64,000 bases of DNA from Saccharomonospora xinjiangensis XJ-54 (GTDB lineage: Bacteria; Actinomycetota; Actinomycetes; Mycobacteriales; Pseudonocardiaceae): assembly GCF_000258175.1 (NCBI RefSeq), contig NZ_JH636049.1, forward strand, positions 334,982-398,981, written 5' to 3'. How positions within the stretch are numbered: position 1 is the stretch's first letter; every line of letters begins with the position of its first letter. The position numbers were made by a program, and so were the translations under genes. This document shows, one piece after another, positions 29,714 to 38,507 of the stretch. The notes below the pieces were generated by a model, which saw only the letters and a list, made by a program, of their open reading frames with translations, had not been told where the DNA came from and made no database searches.

Positions 29714-30033
29714 CGGCGGGCGAGCGGCCCGGCCATCCGCCTTCGGTGTGCCGCACCGATCGCGGTAGCTCCGACGGTTTCGGCGTCCCACTCGGCGCGT
29801 TCGACGTCGTCGAGGGCCTCGATCAGCGCCTCGCCTGTTTCCACACTGGGCACCACGACGTCACCAAGGGCACCGTCGTGGCCCACCAGCACCACCCTCG
29901 CGCCGGCGCGCCCGATGCGTTGCACGACGGCCTTCGCCGGTTTGCCGTGGCGGGCGACGAAGTCTCGGGCAGCGGCCAGCTGCGCGGACTTGACCGGTGC
30001 GGGTGTCGCGGCGTCGGTTGCGGTGTCAGTCAC
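29710..30033 (-). CDS. Possible separate 107-residue protein inside the PAP2 frame
   Basis: Same frame as the end of the PAP2 gene. The start at GTG 30033 is supported by a leaderless promoter box and by composition: a basic helical segment (AARDFVARHGKPAKAVVQRIG), a small beta-type segment ARVVLVGHDGALGDVVV and an acidic segment before a basic tail MAGPLARR. I recall free-standing actinobacterial proteins of this kind but cannot name a family. It is coupled to the ATP-grasp gene. Confidence 0.5.
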   Translation of the reverse strand: MTDTATDAATPAPVKSAQLAAARDFVARHGKPAKAVVQRIGRAGARVVLVGHDGALGDVVVPSVETGEALIEALDDVERAEWDAETVGATAIGAAHRRRMAGPLARR

Positions 30034-30834
30034 GGCGACAGTGTAGGGCGGCGACAGCGGGTGCCACAGCCTTCGCCGGACGGAAGCGGTCCACGTCACC
30101 GAGCGGCGGCCTTGCGCCCTTCGCCCGGCATCGGCGGTGAGCGCGCCCAGCCACACCACGGCCACACCACCGAGAGCGTCGAGCCAATAGTGGTTGCCCG
30201 TGGCCACGATCACCGCGAACGTCATGAGCACGTGCGCCGCGCTGGCCGTCTGCGCCCAGCGCGGCGCGGCACCACGGGCCAGTGCCAGCGACGCCCACAT
30301 CGCCCAGCCGATGTGCAGCGACGGCATGGCGGCGAGCTGGTTCGCTCCCTCCACCATGGGAGAACCCCACGAGCCCCAGGTCCCGCTGAGCCGCACGGTG
30401 TCGAGGAATCCCGCGTCAGGCAGCAGGCGCGGCGGTGTCACCGGATACAACCAGAAACACACGATCGCCACGAGATTCAGCACCACGAAGGCGTTGCGGC
30501 TCCACACGTACGCCAAGGGCCTGCGCCGGTACAGCCACACCAGGGTCACCAGCGTGACGGCGAGGTAGCTGAACGCGTACTCGTAGTTGGCCACGACCAT
30601 GAGCCAGCCCTGGTCGGCCAGCCAGTGGTTGACCGCGCGCTCGAAGTCGGTGTGGAACACGGCTTCGAGCGCGAGAATGTTCTCACCGTTGGTGACGGCA
30701 CGCCGCTCATGACCGGGCAGCGGGAGCCCGCCGAGCAGCGCGTACACGCCGAAGAGGGCGAGTCCGAGCAGGATCTCGGCCCACCACCTCGGAGGGACGC
30801 GCTGCCTCGGCGCATCCGGGGTGGTGCTCGTCAC
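29710..30834 (-). CDS. PAP2-family membrane phosphatase running into a C-terminal domain
   Basis: 374 residues. Residues 1-265 are an Aur1/Ipt1-like PAP2 enzyme with six helices and the motifs AAMPSLHIGW and GNHYWLDALGG; it would hydrolyse or transfer lipid phosphate groups at the membrane. Without any stop the frame continues into about 107 residues (VTDTATDAATPAPVKSAQLA...RRRMAGPLARR) unlike PAP2 proteins. A TACACT box six bases before an in-frame GTG at 30033 suggests that this tail is also, or only, made as a separate protein. Start GTG 30834 has AGGG just upstream; GTG 30852 is an alternative. Confidence 0.72.
   Translation of the reverse strand: MTSTTPDAPRQRVPPRWWAEILLGLALFGVYALLGGLPLPGHERRAVTNGENILALEAVFHTDFERAVNHWLADQGWLMVVANYEYAFSYLAVTLVTLVWLYRRRPLAYVWSRNAFVVLNLVAIVCFWLYPVTPPRLLPDAGFLDTVRLSGTWGSWGSPMVEGANQLAAMPSLHIGWAMWASLALARGAAPRWAQTASAAHVLMTFAVIVATGNHYWLDALGGVAVVWLGALTADAGRRAQGRRSVTWTASVRRRLWHPLSPPYTVAVTDTATDAATPAPVKSAQLAAARDFVARHGKPAKAVVQRIGRAGARVVLVGHDGALGDVVVPSVETGEALIEALDDVERAEWDAETVGATAIGAAHRRRMAGPLARR
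30034..30045 (-). promoter_or_regulatory. Internal leaderless promoter inside the PAP2 gene
   Basis: TACACT on the minus strand (30045 to 30040), six bases, then GTG at 30033: the same geometry as the other leaderless starts in the window. Confidence 0.5.
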
Positions 30835-30923
30835 CGACCCTGCCGTGAGCACATTCTCGGTCTACCACGCGGGGCGTGGCGCCGCGTACGAACGCGACCT
30901 GGCGAGTGACGGCAGGGACTCCG

Positions 30924-31691
30924 TCAGGCGGGGGTGGCGGCCGGTGCCGGGGTCGGCCTGCGGGCGAGCCGGAGTGTCACGTCGGGCAGCGAGCGCAGCC
31001 TGCGCCAGCCGTGGGCCGCGCAGACCGCGATGGTCAGCGCCGTCAGCAACCCGCTGAACACGCCGCGGGACAGCAGCCCGGCGTCGATGCTCCACTGCAA
31101 GAAGCCCCAGGTCATGGCGGCGTCGAGCAGCCGAGACCCGCCCCACATCAGCGCGACGTTGACGAACACCTTCTGCACTCGCCGGTGGGCGAAGAGTTCG
31201 GCTGGCAGATGCACGAAGTCGCGGGCGAGTCGCGCCGTGATGGGTCTGCCCAGCACGGCACTGCCGACGAACAGCAGGAACATGAACAGCGAGCCGACGA
31301 CAGGCTGGAGCACGTAGACGACGGCACTGGACGTGACGAGCGCGAACAACGCGCGCGCCACGAGCATGCCGGTGGCCAGCAGCAGCGTGTGCGGCACCTT
31401 CCTCCGCATCAGGCCACGCAGGCCGATGACGAAGGCGCTCCAGCCGAGTACGGCCAGCAGACCGGGGACGAGGCCTGCCAGGTTCAGCAGGAGCATGAAC
31501 AACAGAGTGGGAACGACCGCCGTCTCCAATGCCATGACGATGGCACGAGTGATGGTGGCCCTCAGGTGGGGGATCTCGATGACCAGGTGCCGGTCATCGG
31601 ACGGCTCCGGGACGAGGTGGGGCACGATGAGGGATCTTTCGGGTCGGGGCCAGGCCGGGGAGGCATGACACCAGGCGGACGTGTCCTCCAT
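30924..31691 (-). CDS. VC0807-like integral membrane protein
   Basis: 255 residues with five or six hydrophobic helices (for example ALETAVVPTLLFMLLLNLAG and VVGSLFMFLLFVGSAVLG) and a basic Pro/Ala-rich tail. The pattern of paired helices with the central LGRPITARLARDF recalls the VC0807 / septation-protein-A-like membrane family, whose function is unknown. The start is uncertain: ATG 31691 has no ribosome binding site, and GTG 31625 (VPHLVPEPSDD) would remove 22 residues of doubtful quality. Confidence 0.65.
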   Translation of the reverse strand: MEDTSAWCHASPAWPRPERSLIVPHLVPEPSDDRHLVIEIPHLRATITRAIVMALETAVVPTLLFMLLLNLAGLVPGLLAVLGWSAFVIGLRGLMRRKVPHTLLLATGMLVARALFALVTSSAVVYVLQPVVGSLFMFLLFVGSAVLGRPITARLARDFVHLPAELFAHRRVQKVFVNVALMWGGSRLLDAAMTWGFLQWSIDAGLLSRGVFSGLLTALTIAVCAAHGWRRLRSLPDVTLRLARRPTPAPAATPA

Positions 31692-31720
31692 CAGGATGGC
31701 TCACCCACCTGGTTCGTGTC

Positions 31721-32713
31721 CTAAACGTTACCTCTAATGGGGTAAACGCCGTGTGTCGCTGTGCTGCGCGTCTCCATTCGAACAGCGGGTGAGTGGGCGA
31801 GGCCGGACGCTCCCACGATCAGCAGGACGCCCGCGACCGCCACGGCGGCGAGCGGGCCGGGTTCGGTGCTCGGCACAGCGCCGAACACCAGCAGCCCGAT
31901 GGTGAAGCTCACGACCGGGTTCACGGTGGACATCACGGCCACCGCGGCGGAGAGCGAACCGGACCCGTAGGCCTGGTGCCCGAGGACGAGTCCCGACAGC
32001 GTGGTGACGGCGAGCAGGTAGCCCGGCCAGTCGGTGGCCGTCGCGAGCACTCCTTCGCTGATCAGGCTGTCGGCGGTGAGCTTCATCATGGCGGCGCTGA
32101 GGGCATAGCAGATGCCCGCGCACGCCGCGACGAGCGCGCTGTAGGCGAGCGGGCCGCGATTCTGCGCGAGTTGCAGCAACGCGGCGATGGTCAGTGCCGC
32201 CACCACGAGCGCGACTACGAGCCGTCCCCGGTCGGGGTCGCCCTCCATCGGCGCCGCGCCCTCTACCGAGAGGAACAGCGCGACGCCTCCGCTGATGGCC
32301 AGCGCCGCGAGCCAGTCGCGCAGCGGCGGCCACCGGCGCACGGCGGCGGACGCCATGGGCAGCGCGAAGAGCAGCTGGGTCACCAGCAGCGGCTGCACCA
32401 AGGCGACCGAGCCGAAGTGCAGGGCGGCCGCCTGACAGGCGAACCCGCCGAGGTTGGTCGTCCAGCCGGCGAGCCAGACCCGCTGCCGCAGCAGCCGCTG
32501 GAACAGCCACAACACCGGAATCCGGTGGTTACTCGCCCTGTGCTCGGAGTCGGAGTCGGCCGCGGACAACACCGCACGGCGCTGCAAAGCGGCCGAGGCG
32601 GCGAACAGGAACGCCGCCGTGAAACCGAGAGCGACAGGCAATACCACGGTGAGGACCAGCGTCGAAAGGGCTCGCGTGATTCCCGGAAAACGCCCCCGTG
32701 TGGGGACCCGCAC
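31721..32713 (-). CDS. DMT-superfamily (EamA-like) transporter
   Basis: About 330 residues with nine or ten transmembrane helices in two repeats; the second ends GLLVFGAVPSTEPGPLAAVAVAGVLLIVG-type glycine-rich helices common in EamA/DMT carriers (helix 9 then 10). Likely exports or takes up a small metabolite. The GTG start at 32713 lacks a clear Shine-Dalgarno; the hydrophobic part begins about 18 residues later, so a later GTG is possible. Confidence 0.75.
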   Translation of the reverse strand: MRVPTRGRFPGITRALSTLVLTVVLPVALGFTAAFLFAASAALQRRAVLSAADSDSEHRASNHRIPVLWLFQRLLRQRVWLAGWTTNLGGFACQAAALHFGSVALVQPLLVTQLLFALPMASAAVRRWPPLRDWLAALAISGGVALFLSVEGAAPMEGDPDRGRLVVALVVAALTIAALLQLAQNRGPLAYSALVAACAGICYALSAAMMKLTADSLISEGVLATATDWPGYLLAVTTLSGLVLGHQAYGSGSLSAAVAVMSTVNPVVSFTIGLLVFGAVPSTEPGPLAAVAVAGVLLIVGASGLAHSPAVRMETRSTATHGVYPIRGNV

Positions 32714-32815
32714 TCCACGGTACGCCGCGGCGGCCCGCCGTGTCCGGGCCCTCGGGAATGATCAAGCCGGTGAGGCCGTACGGTCACATCCCACCCATGC
32801 ACGAGGAGGACAGGA

Positions 32816-33787
32816 ATGGTCACGGCGATTCGTATCCAGCGGACCGGAGGGCCGGACGTACTCGACGTCGCCGACGTGGAAATCGGCGAGCCAGGGCACG
32901 GGAAGGTCCTGGTCGAGGTGAGCGCCGCCGGGGTGAACTACATCGACACCTACCAGCGCAGCGGCCTGTACCCGGTTCCGCTGCCCTACACGCCGGGTCT
33001 CGAAGGCGCAGGGCGGATCATCGCCGTGGGGGCGGGGGTCACGGGACTGTCGGTCGGCGACAGGGTCGCGTGGCAGGGCAGCCCCGGCTCCTACGCCGAG
33101 CAGGCCGTCGTGCCTGCCGAGATGGCGGTGCGGATTCCCGAAGGTGTGACCGACGAATCGGCCGCTGCCGTGATGCTTCAGGGCATCACCGCGCACTACC
33201 TCACCGCGTCCACCCACCGCGTGAGGGAGGGCGAGACCGTGCTGGTGCACGCGGCGGCCGGAGGGGTCGGCCTACTGCTCACACAGCTGGCGAAGGCGAA
33301 AGGCGCGCGGGTCATCGGCACGGTCTCCACGCCGGAGAAGGAGCAGCTGGCGCGGGAGGCGGGCGCCGACGAGGTCATCCGGTACACCGAACGGGATTTC
33401 GTCGCCGCCACGCGGGAGTTCACCGGCGGTGAGGGCGTCGATGTGGTCTACGACGGCGTCGGCGCCTCGACCTACGAGGGCAGCCTGTCCTGCCTGCGGC
33501 CGAGGGGTCTGCTCGCGCTGTTCGGCGCGTCGAGCGGCCCGGTGCCCCCGATCGACCCGCAGCGGCTCAACAAGGGCGGCTCGCTGTACCTCACCCGCCC
33601 GACCAGCGCCGACTACACGCGCAGCCGGCAGGAGATCGAGTGGCGGGTTGGCGAGCTGTTCGACGGGATCGCCAACGGCACGCTGAACGTCCGGATCGGT
33701 GCCAGGTACGCGCTGGCCGACGCGCGGAAGGCCCACGAGGACCTGGAAGGGCGCCGCACCACGGGCAAGGTGCTGCTGCTGCCCTGA
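32816..33787 (+). CDS. qor: NADPH:quinone oxidoreductase, zinc-independent MDR type
   Basis: 323 residues. The NADPH-binding fold shows HAAAGGVGLLLTQLAKAKG at about 143-161, preceded by AAVMLQGITAHYL, a quinone-reductase signature; the zinc ligands of alcohol dehydrogenases are absent. It reduces quinones with NADPH. AGGAGG lies eight bases before ATG 32816. The position between ctaA and ctaB parallels Rv1454c. Confidence 0.93.
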   Translation: MVTAIRIQRTGGPDVLDVADVEIGEPGHGKVLVEVSAAGVNYIDTYQRSGLYPVPLPYTPGLEGAGRIIAVGAGVTGLSVGDRVAWQGSPGSYAEQAVVPAEMAVRIPEGVTDESAAAVMLQGITAHYLTASTHRVREGETVLVHAAAGGVGLLLTQLAKAKGARVIGTVSTPEKEQLAREAGADEVIRYTERDFVAATREFTGGEGVDVVYDGVGASTYEGSLSCLRPRGLLALFGASSGPVPPIDPQRLNKGGSLYLTRPTSADYTRSRQEIEWRVGELFDGIANGTLNVRIGARYALADARKAHEDLEGRRTTGKVLLLP

Positions 33788-33796
33788 CGTGGGCAG

Positions 33797-33836
33797 GTCG
33801 TGAGTGGACGGGCGAGGGGCCGCGTCCACTCACGAC
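33797..33836. terminator. Bidirectional terminator hairpin
   Basis: Perfect 13-bp stem GTCGTGAGTGGAC (33797-33809) with GTCCACTCACGAC (33824-33836), 14-base loop, between the convergent qor and FKBP genes. Confidence 0.85.
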
Positions 33837-33843
33837 AGCGCCG

Positions 33844-34455
33844 TCACTGCTGTGGCGCGATGTCCACGACCTCGGCGACGACCACGAGCGTCTCACCGGC
33901 CAGCGGGTTGTCACTGTCCTGGGCGAAGCCCATGTCCTCGGGCACCACGATCAGCCGCCGCGTGCCCTGCTGGGCTCCCTGCAACGCCTCATTCCAGCCC
34001 TCGAACTCCGGCTGCTGCTCGCCGAGCTGGACGCTCAGCACACCGAGCTGGCCGAAGGAGTTCTCCTTCACCTCGCCGTCGGACCACGCGACGATCGAGT
34101 AATCGACGTCGAGCTGGTCACCTTCGGCCGCGGCCTCGCCCGAACCCGCCTGCAATTCGCGGGTCAGCAGCTTGGCCGGTTCCGCGCAGTCCTGAGGAAT
34201 GGTGACCTGGTAGCCCTCACCCTCCGAGGACTGCGTGACCTTGATGTCCTCTGCCGTGCAGGGCTCACCCTGGCCCTGCCCCTGGTCCTGCGGGGCGGAC
34301 GACGTCGGCTGCTGCGTTCCGGGCTGCGCCGCCTGCTCCGACGGTGTGGGTTCGGCTCCCGGAGGCAGGTCCGAGGGCTGCTCGTTGGGCGGCGAGCACG
34401 CCGCGAGCGCCGCGGCGACGGCCGCCACGGTGATGATCTTGCCAGCGTTGCGCAT
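33844..34455 (-). CDS. FKBP-type peptidyl-prolyl isomerase lipoprotein
   Basis: 203 residues. A lipoprotein signal ends in the lipobox ALAAC with Cys20 as the lipidated residue; a Pro/Gln/Ser linker (about 24-68) leads to an FKBP domain with GDQLDVDYSIVAW, EFEGWNEALQGAQQGTRRLIVVP and GETLVVVAEVVDI. It should help fold exported proteins at the outer membrane face. ATG 34455 has no Shine-Dalgarno but a TAGGGT box seven bases before it; that box overlaps the helD stop codon. Confidence 0.88.
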   Translation of the reverse strand: MRNAGKIITVAAVAAALAACSPPNEQPSDLPPGAEPTPSEQAAQPGTQQPTSSAPQDQGQGQGEPCTAEDIKVTQSSEGEGYQVTIPQDCAEPAKLLTRELQAGSGEAAAEGDQLDVDYSIVAWSDGEVKENSFGQLGVLSVQLGEQQPEFEGWNEALQGAQQGTRRLIVVPEDMGFAQDSDNPLAGETLVVVAEVVDIAPQQ

Positions 34456-34468
34456 GGTTGACACCCTA
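34456..34468 (-). promoter_or_regulatory. Leaderless -10 box of the FKBP gene
   Basis: TAGGGT (34468 to 34463 on the minus strand) and seven bases before the ATG. Its TAG is also the helD stop codon. Confidence 0.55.
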
Positions 34469-36949
34469 TCCGGCTGCCCGCGAGGCGCCTTGCTCGCCTG
34501 AGAGTGCGGGCATCGGCGGTGCCGTGTGGACGATGCCGAGCCGCTGTGTCGCCCGCGTCAGTGCCACGTAGACGTCGTTGAGGCCCCGCGCCGTCGCCGT
34601 GGCGATGCTTTCGGGGTCCACGACGATCACGGCGTCGAACTCGAGGCCCTTCGCCCTGTCCACGGTCAGCACGGAGACCCTCGGGTTGTCGCCCGTGTCG
34701 TCGGCTCCCGCGGCGGCCTGGACCTCGGCGAGCTCGGCCGACAACGGCCCCTCAAGAGCCGCTGGGCACAGCACGGCCAGTGTTCCGCCTCCGCGTTCCT
34801 CCGTGAGCGCGGCCAGTTCCTCGTCAACCCAGCGGCGGACATCGGCCGTCACCGAACCGGGCGAACTCGATCGCCGCCACGGCTCGATGCCCGACTCGCG
34901 AACCGACGTCGGCGCCGTCAACCCGGGGTCGATGTCGGCGAGTACCGCCGAGGCCAGTTCCATGATCTCGGCGGGGGTGCGGTAGTTCACGGTCAGCTCA
35001 CGCAGCCGCCAGCGGTCCTCGACGTACGGCCGCAGCACGCGGTCCCACGACGACGTTCCGGCGGCCGACCCCGTCTGCGAGACGTCGCCCACCAGCGTCA
35101 TCGACCGGCTGGGACAGCGGCGCATGAGCACCCGCCAGTCCATCTCCGACAGCTCCTGTGCCTCGTCCACGATGACGTGCCCGAACGTCCAGGAGCGATC
35201 CAGTGCCGCGCGCTGGGCGGCGGTGAGGTCGCTGCGCGCCTCCTGCCGTTCGGCCAGCAGTTCCGCGTCGAGGACATCCCGCACCCGCACGACCTCTTCG
35301 TCGAGGATCTCCTCGTCCTGTTCGAGGACGTGCAGCACACCTTCGGCGTAGGCGCGTTCCTCCCTGCGCTGCCGCTCCCTGCGGGCGCGGGCCTCGGTGT
35401 CGTCCTCGCCGAGCAGTTCGGCGAGTTCGTCGAGCAACGGCACGTCGGCGGCCGTCCACAACGATCCCGGCCTGCGCAGCAGCGTCCGCCACTCCGCCTC
35501 GGTGAGCACTCCGCTCGCGGCCGAGGCGAGGCGTTCGGTGTCGGTGAGCAGGTCGCTGAGCAACTCCTGCGGCGTCAGTTTCGGCCACAACTCCTGCAAC
35601 ACGGCCTGCACCGCAGGGTCCTCGGCGAGTTCCTGCCGGATGGTGGCGCGGTCGCGGGAGTCGAGCATGGGGCCGCTGTCCACCTCGTCTCCGGACAGCG
35701 GGATCTCGGGGAGATCGTCGAGAACATGCGACTCCAGCTGGTTCATCGACACCTCGACCAGAGCGTCGAGCACGCGGTCGGAGAACACCCTGCGGGCCAG
35801 GTTGTGTGGCCGGAGTGTCTCGCGTGCCTTCGACCTGGCCAACTCGCAGGTGGCGCGATCGAGGACCAGCACCTCACCGCCCTCGACCGTCACCTCAAGG
35901 ACGTCCTCTGGCACGATCTGCCTGTCCCGCACGGCCTTCGCGAGCACCTCGGTCATCCCGATCCTGCCCTTGATCTCCGCGGCCTCCGGGGTGTCGAGCC
36001 CCGTGGCGGACAACCCGGGATACAGCTCACCGACGGTGGCCAGCATCACGCCTGTCTCGCCAAGAGAAGGCAGCACCTGCCCGATGTAGCGCAGGAACGT
36101 GCTGTTGGGGCCGACGACGAGCACACCGCGCGTGGTGAGCTGCCTTCGGTGGGTATAGAGGAGGTACGCGGCGCGGTGCAACGCGACAGCGGTCTTTCCC
36201 GTGCCGGGACCACCCTGCACCACCAGCACGCCGCCGAGGTCGGCGCGGATGATGGCGTCCTGCTCGGCCTGGATGGTGGAGACGATGTCCGACATCTCAC
36301 CGGTGCGCCTGCGCTCCAGCGCCGACAGCAACGCCGCCTCGCCCGCGAGGCCGAGGTGGTCGTTGTGTTCACCCGCGCCGAGATCGAGCACCTCGTCGTC
36401 GAGACCGACGACCTTGCGGCTCAACGTCCTGATGTGCCGCCGCCGCCGGACTCCCTGCGGGGAGGCCGCCGTGGCCAGGTAGAACGGCCGCGCGACGGGC
36501 GCCCGCCAGTCGATCAGCAGGGGACGGTAGTCGTCGCTCTCGTCGAACAGGCCGACACGGCCGATGTAGATGGTCGGGTCGTCGTCGGTATCGACGTTCG
36601 CGGAGCCGTCGGCGAAGTCCAGCCTTCCGAAACACAGTCCCTGCTCCACGGACTTCAGCGCGGCGAGCCGGTCACTGTAGGTGGCCGTGGCCGCCTCACG
36701 CTCCGCCGCGGCCTGCGGCGGGCCTCCCGAACTGCGGAGCGCGTCGGAGAGCCTGCGATCCGCAAGCTCACGCTCGGCGTCGAGCCGGTCGTACAGCATC
36801 GAGACGTACCCCTGCTCGGCGGCGATCTCTGCGCTCCTGGCCTGCTCCGGTTCGGAGATCCGGGGATCGAACATCACTGTGTTGTCGGGTTCCCGATGGT
36901 GCGGGGACACGGACACAAGCAGCCCACTTTCGCGGTCGAGGGACTCCAT
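34466..36949 (-). CDS. helD: HelD/HelR-type RNA polymerase-recycling ATPase
   Basis: 827 residues, UvrD-like superfamily 1 fold without being a general helicase. A charged coiled-coil N-terminus (about 20-110, ...YDRLDAERELADRRL) precedes the first ATPase half with Walker A GGPGTGKTAV at about 255; the second half has VIVDEAQELSEMDW, LVGDVSQTG, VNYRTPAEIM and VLTVDRAKGLEFD. Actinobacterial HelD/HelR proteins strip stalled RNA polymerase from DNA and can give rifampicin tolerance. ATG 36949 is chosen, since the longer frame adds residues of poor quality. I saw no rifamycin-associated palindrome upstream. Confidence 0.9.
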   Translation of the reverse strand: MESLDRESGLLVSVSPHHREPDNTVMFDPRISEPEQARSAEIAAEQGYVSMLYDRLDAERELADRRLSDALRSSGGPPQAAAEREAATATYSDRLAALKSVEQGLCFGRLDFADGSANVDTDDDPTIYIGRVGLFDESDDYRPLLIDWRAPVARPFYLATAASPQGVRRRRHIRTLSRKVVGLDDEVLDLGAGEHNDHLGLAGEAALLSALERRRTGEMSDIVSTIQAEQDAIIRADLGGVLVVQGGPGTGKTAVALHRAAYLLYTHRRQLTTRGVLVVGPNSTFLRYIGQVLPSLGETGVMLATVGELYPGLSATGLDTPEAAEIKGRIGMTEVLAKAVRDRQIVPEDVLEVTVEGGEVLVLDRATCELARSKARETLRPHNLARRVFSDRVLDALVEVSMNQLESHVLDDLPEIPLSGDEVDSGPMLDSRDRATIRQELAEDPAVQAVLQELWPKLTPQELLSDLLTDTERLASAASGVLTEAEWRTLLRRPGSLWTAADVPLLDELAELLGEDDTEARARRERQRREERAYAEGVLHVLEQDEEILDEEVVRVRDVLDAELLAERQEARSDLTAAQRAALDRSWTFGHVIVDEAQELSEMDWRVLMRRCPSRSMTLVGDVSQTGSAAGTSSWDRVLRPYVEDRWRLRELTVNYRTPAEIMELASAVLADIDPGLTAPTSVRESGIEPWRRSSSPGSVTADVRRWVDEELAALTEERGGGTLAVLCPAALEGPLSAELAEVQAAAGADDTGDNPRVSVLTVDRAKGLEFDAVIVVDPESIATATARGLNDVYVALTRATQRLGIVHTAPPMPALSGEQGASRAAG

Positions 36950-37080
36950 GGCGCAGGAATAACGAACGCGGGGCGCCCGTGATTCCCTCCCCACACCATC
37001 CGGTGACCGGGCCGTGTTTCACCCGCTCACCCGGAAGGAGCTTCGGGGCACGACCGAACCGGACGCGAGGCGAGCCGCCG

Positions 37081-38061
37081 TCAGAAGGGCAGCCCGAGCA
37101 CGGGAAGGCCGACCGCGGCGTCCACGGCCAGCGCGACGAACACGATCATCAGATACGTGTTCGAGCGGTGGAACAACGACATCGGCTTCGCCTTCTCGCC
37201 CCGCGAGACCGCGGCGTGGAGCCGGTGCGCGTAGAAGAGGAACCACACGCCCGCGAGCACCGCGAAGGTCGTGTAGATCCAGCTGGTGGCCGGAACCAGC
37301 AGCAGCGTCCACGCCACCATGACCCACGAGTACACGAGGATCTGCTTGGCGACGTGCTGCGGCGTCGCCACGACGGGAAGCATCGGCACACCCGCACGCT
37401 CGTAGTCGTCGCGGTACCGCATCGCGAGCGCCCAGGTGTGCGGCGGGGTCCAGAAGAAGATCACCCCGAACATCACGAAGGCGGGCCACTCCACGGTGCC
37501 CGTGACGGCGGCCCAGCCGATGACCACCGGCATGCATCCCGCGGCGCCGCCCCACACGACGTTCTGCGGAGTCCGCCGCTTGAGCAGCAGCGTGTAGATG
37601 AAGATGTAGAACAGGATCGTGACGATGGCGAGCAGGGCGGCCAGCAGGTTCACCGTCACGTAGAGCAGCACGGCCGACGCCGCCCCGAGTACGAGACCGA
37701 AGATCAGGGCGTTCTGTCGCGGCACGGAGTCCCGCACCAGTGGCCGCCGGCGGGTCCGGTTCATCACCTTGTCGATGTCGGCGTCGATGACGCAGTTCAG
37801 CGCGTTGGCGCTTCCCGCGGCCATCGTTCCGCCGACGAGCGTGGCGAGCACCAGCCAGGGCGACGGGATCTCGCGCCCGGCCAGGAACATCGCCGGGATC
37901 GTGGTCACCAGCAGAAGCTCGATGACCCTCGGTTTGGCAAGCGCGGCATACGCGCCGATGACCTCACGCAGACCTCGCCGGCCACCAGCTTCCGACTCGC
38001 CAGTGGGATGCACGGCGCTGGTGTGCTCACTGCGCCCGTGCGCAGCGTTCACCAACGACAT
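37081..38061 (-). CDS. ctaB: Protoheme IX farnesyltransferase (heme O synthase) CtaB
   Basis: 326 residues with eight or nine membrane helices. Two aspartate-rich prenyl-diphosphate motifs are visible: [15 protein letters not shown] at about 95-110 and the second one in [11 protein letters not shown]. It transfers a farnesyl group to heme B, giving heme O for ctaA. ATG 38061 has GGGAGCG just upstream; longer frames have non-coding composition. Divergent from tkt, as in mycobacteria. Confidence 0.94.
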   Translation of the reverse strand: MSLVNAAHGRSEHTSAVHPTGESEAGGRRGLREVIGAYAALAKPRVIELLLVTTIPAMFLAGREIPSPWLVLATLVGGTMAAGSANALNCVIDADIDKVMNRTRRRPLVRDSVPRQNALIFGLVLGAASAVLLYVTVNLLAALLAIVTILFYIFIYTLLLKRRTPQNVVWGGAAGCMPVVIGWAAVTGTVEWPAFVMFGVIFFWTPPHTWALAMRYRDDYERAGVPMLPVVATPQHVAKQILVYSWVMVAWTLLLVPATSWIYTTFAVLAGVWFLFYAHRLHAAVSRGEKAKPMSLFHRSNTYLMIVFVALAVDAAVGLPVLGLPF

Positions 38062-38507
38062 TTCGCTCCCTGTGCCTTGAATTCGTCTCGGGCGTCGGCA
38101 TGGACGCGATACCTTGACAGATCGTAGTAGAGCGAGAGCCGACGCCGCCCGGCGGCACCCGGGACGGGGACCCAGGTCACCTTCGGCACGCATACCTGAG
38201 ACCTCCGGCTTCCCACGGCGGCGCCGCGGGCGACCCGGCGCGTGGCCGTGGCCGTCGATGCCGCGCCCCTGCCTGCCCCGCATACCGGGGCCGCCGTGAC
38301 GACGAGCCCGCCGGATCCCGTGGACTAGGCTTGCCCTCGAATTCGCCGGTACCCGTCACCGGAGTCCGAGTTGCCGAATCCGCGCAGTCCCGTCCACCGA
38401 GACCGCGCACACCGGATTCAGGATCGATTAAGATCGACTGCGGACGGCCACCACCGGGTAACCGGCAACCGAACAGCCCACGCGCGAGACCTCAGGGAGC
38501 CGAGTCA
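38062..38507. other. Divergent promoter region between ctaB and tkt
   Basis: 446 bases without a gene. On the plus strand TAGGCT (about 38325) and TTAAGAT (about 38428) are candidate -10 elements for tkt, the second inside a short GATCGA-TTAA-GATCGA repeat that stands out as AT-rich. A TTGACA at 38114 has no matching -10. On the minus strand TACGAT near 38121-38126 could serve ctaB. These assignments are weak. Confidence 0.4.

Noticed and set aside
34526..36982. 818-residue plus-strand open frame
   Set aside because: Fully antisense to helD, rich in Arg, Gly and His, no ribosome binding site.
36950..37080. Rifamycin-associated regulatory element before helD
   Set aside because: No long GC palindrome of the expected kind is seen; induction by rifamycins cannot be claimed.
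38114..38142. sigma-70-like promoter with perfect TTGACA
   Set aside because: No acceptable -10 hexamer at 16-18 bases on the same strand.
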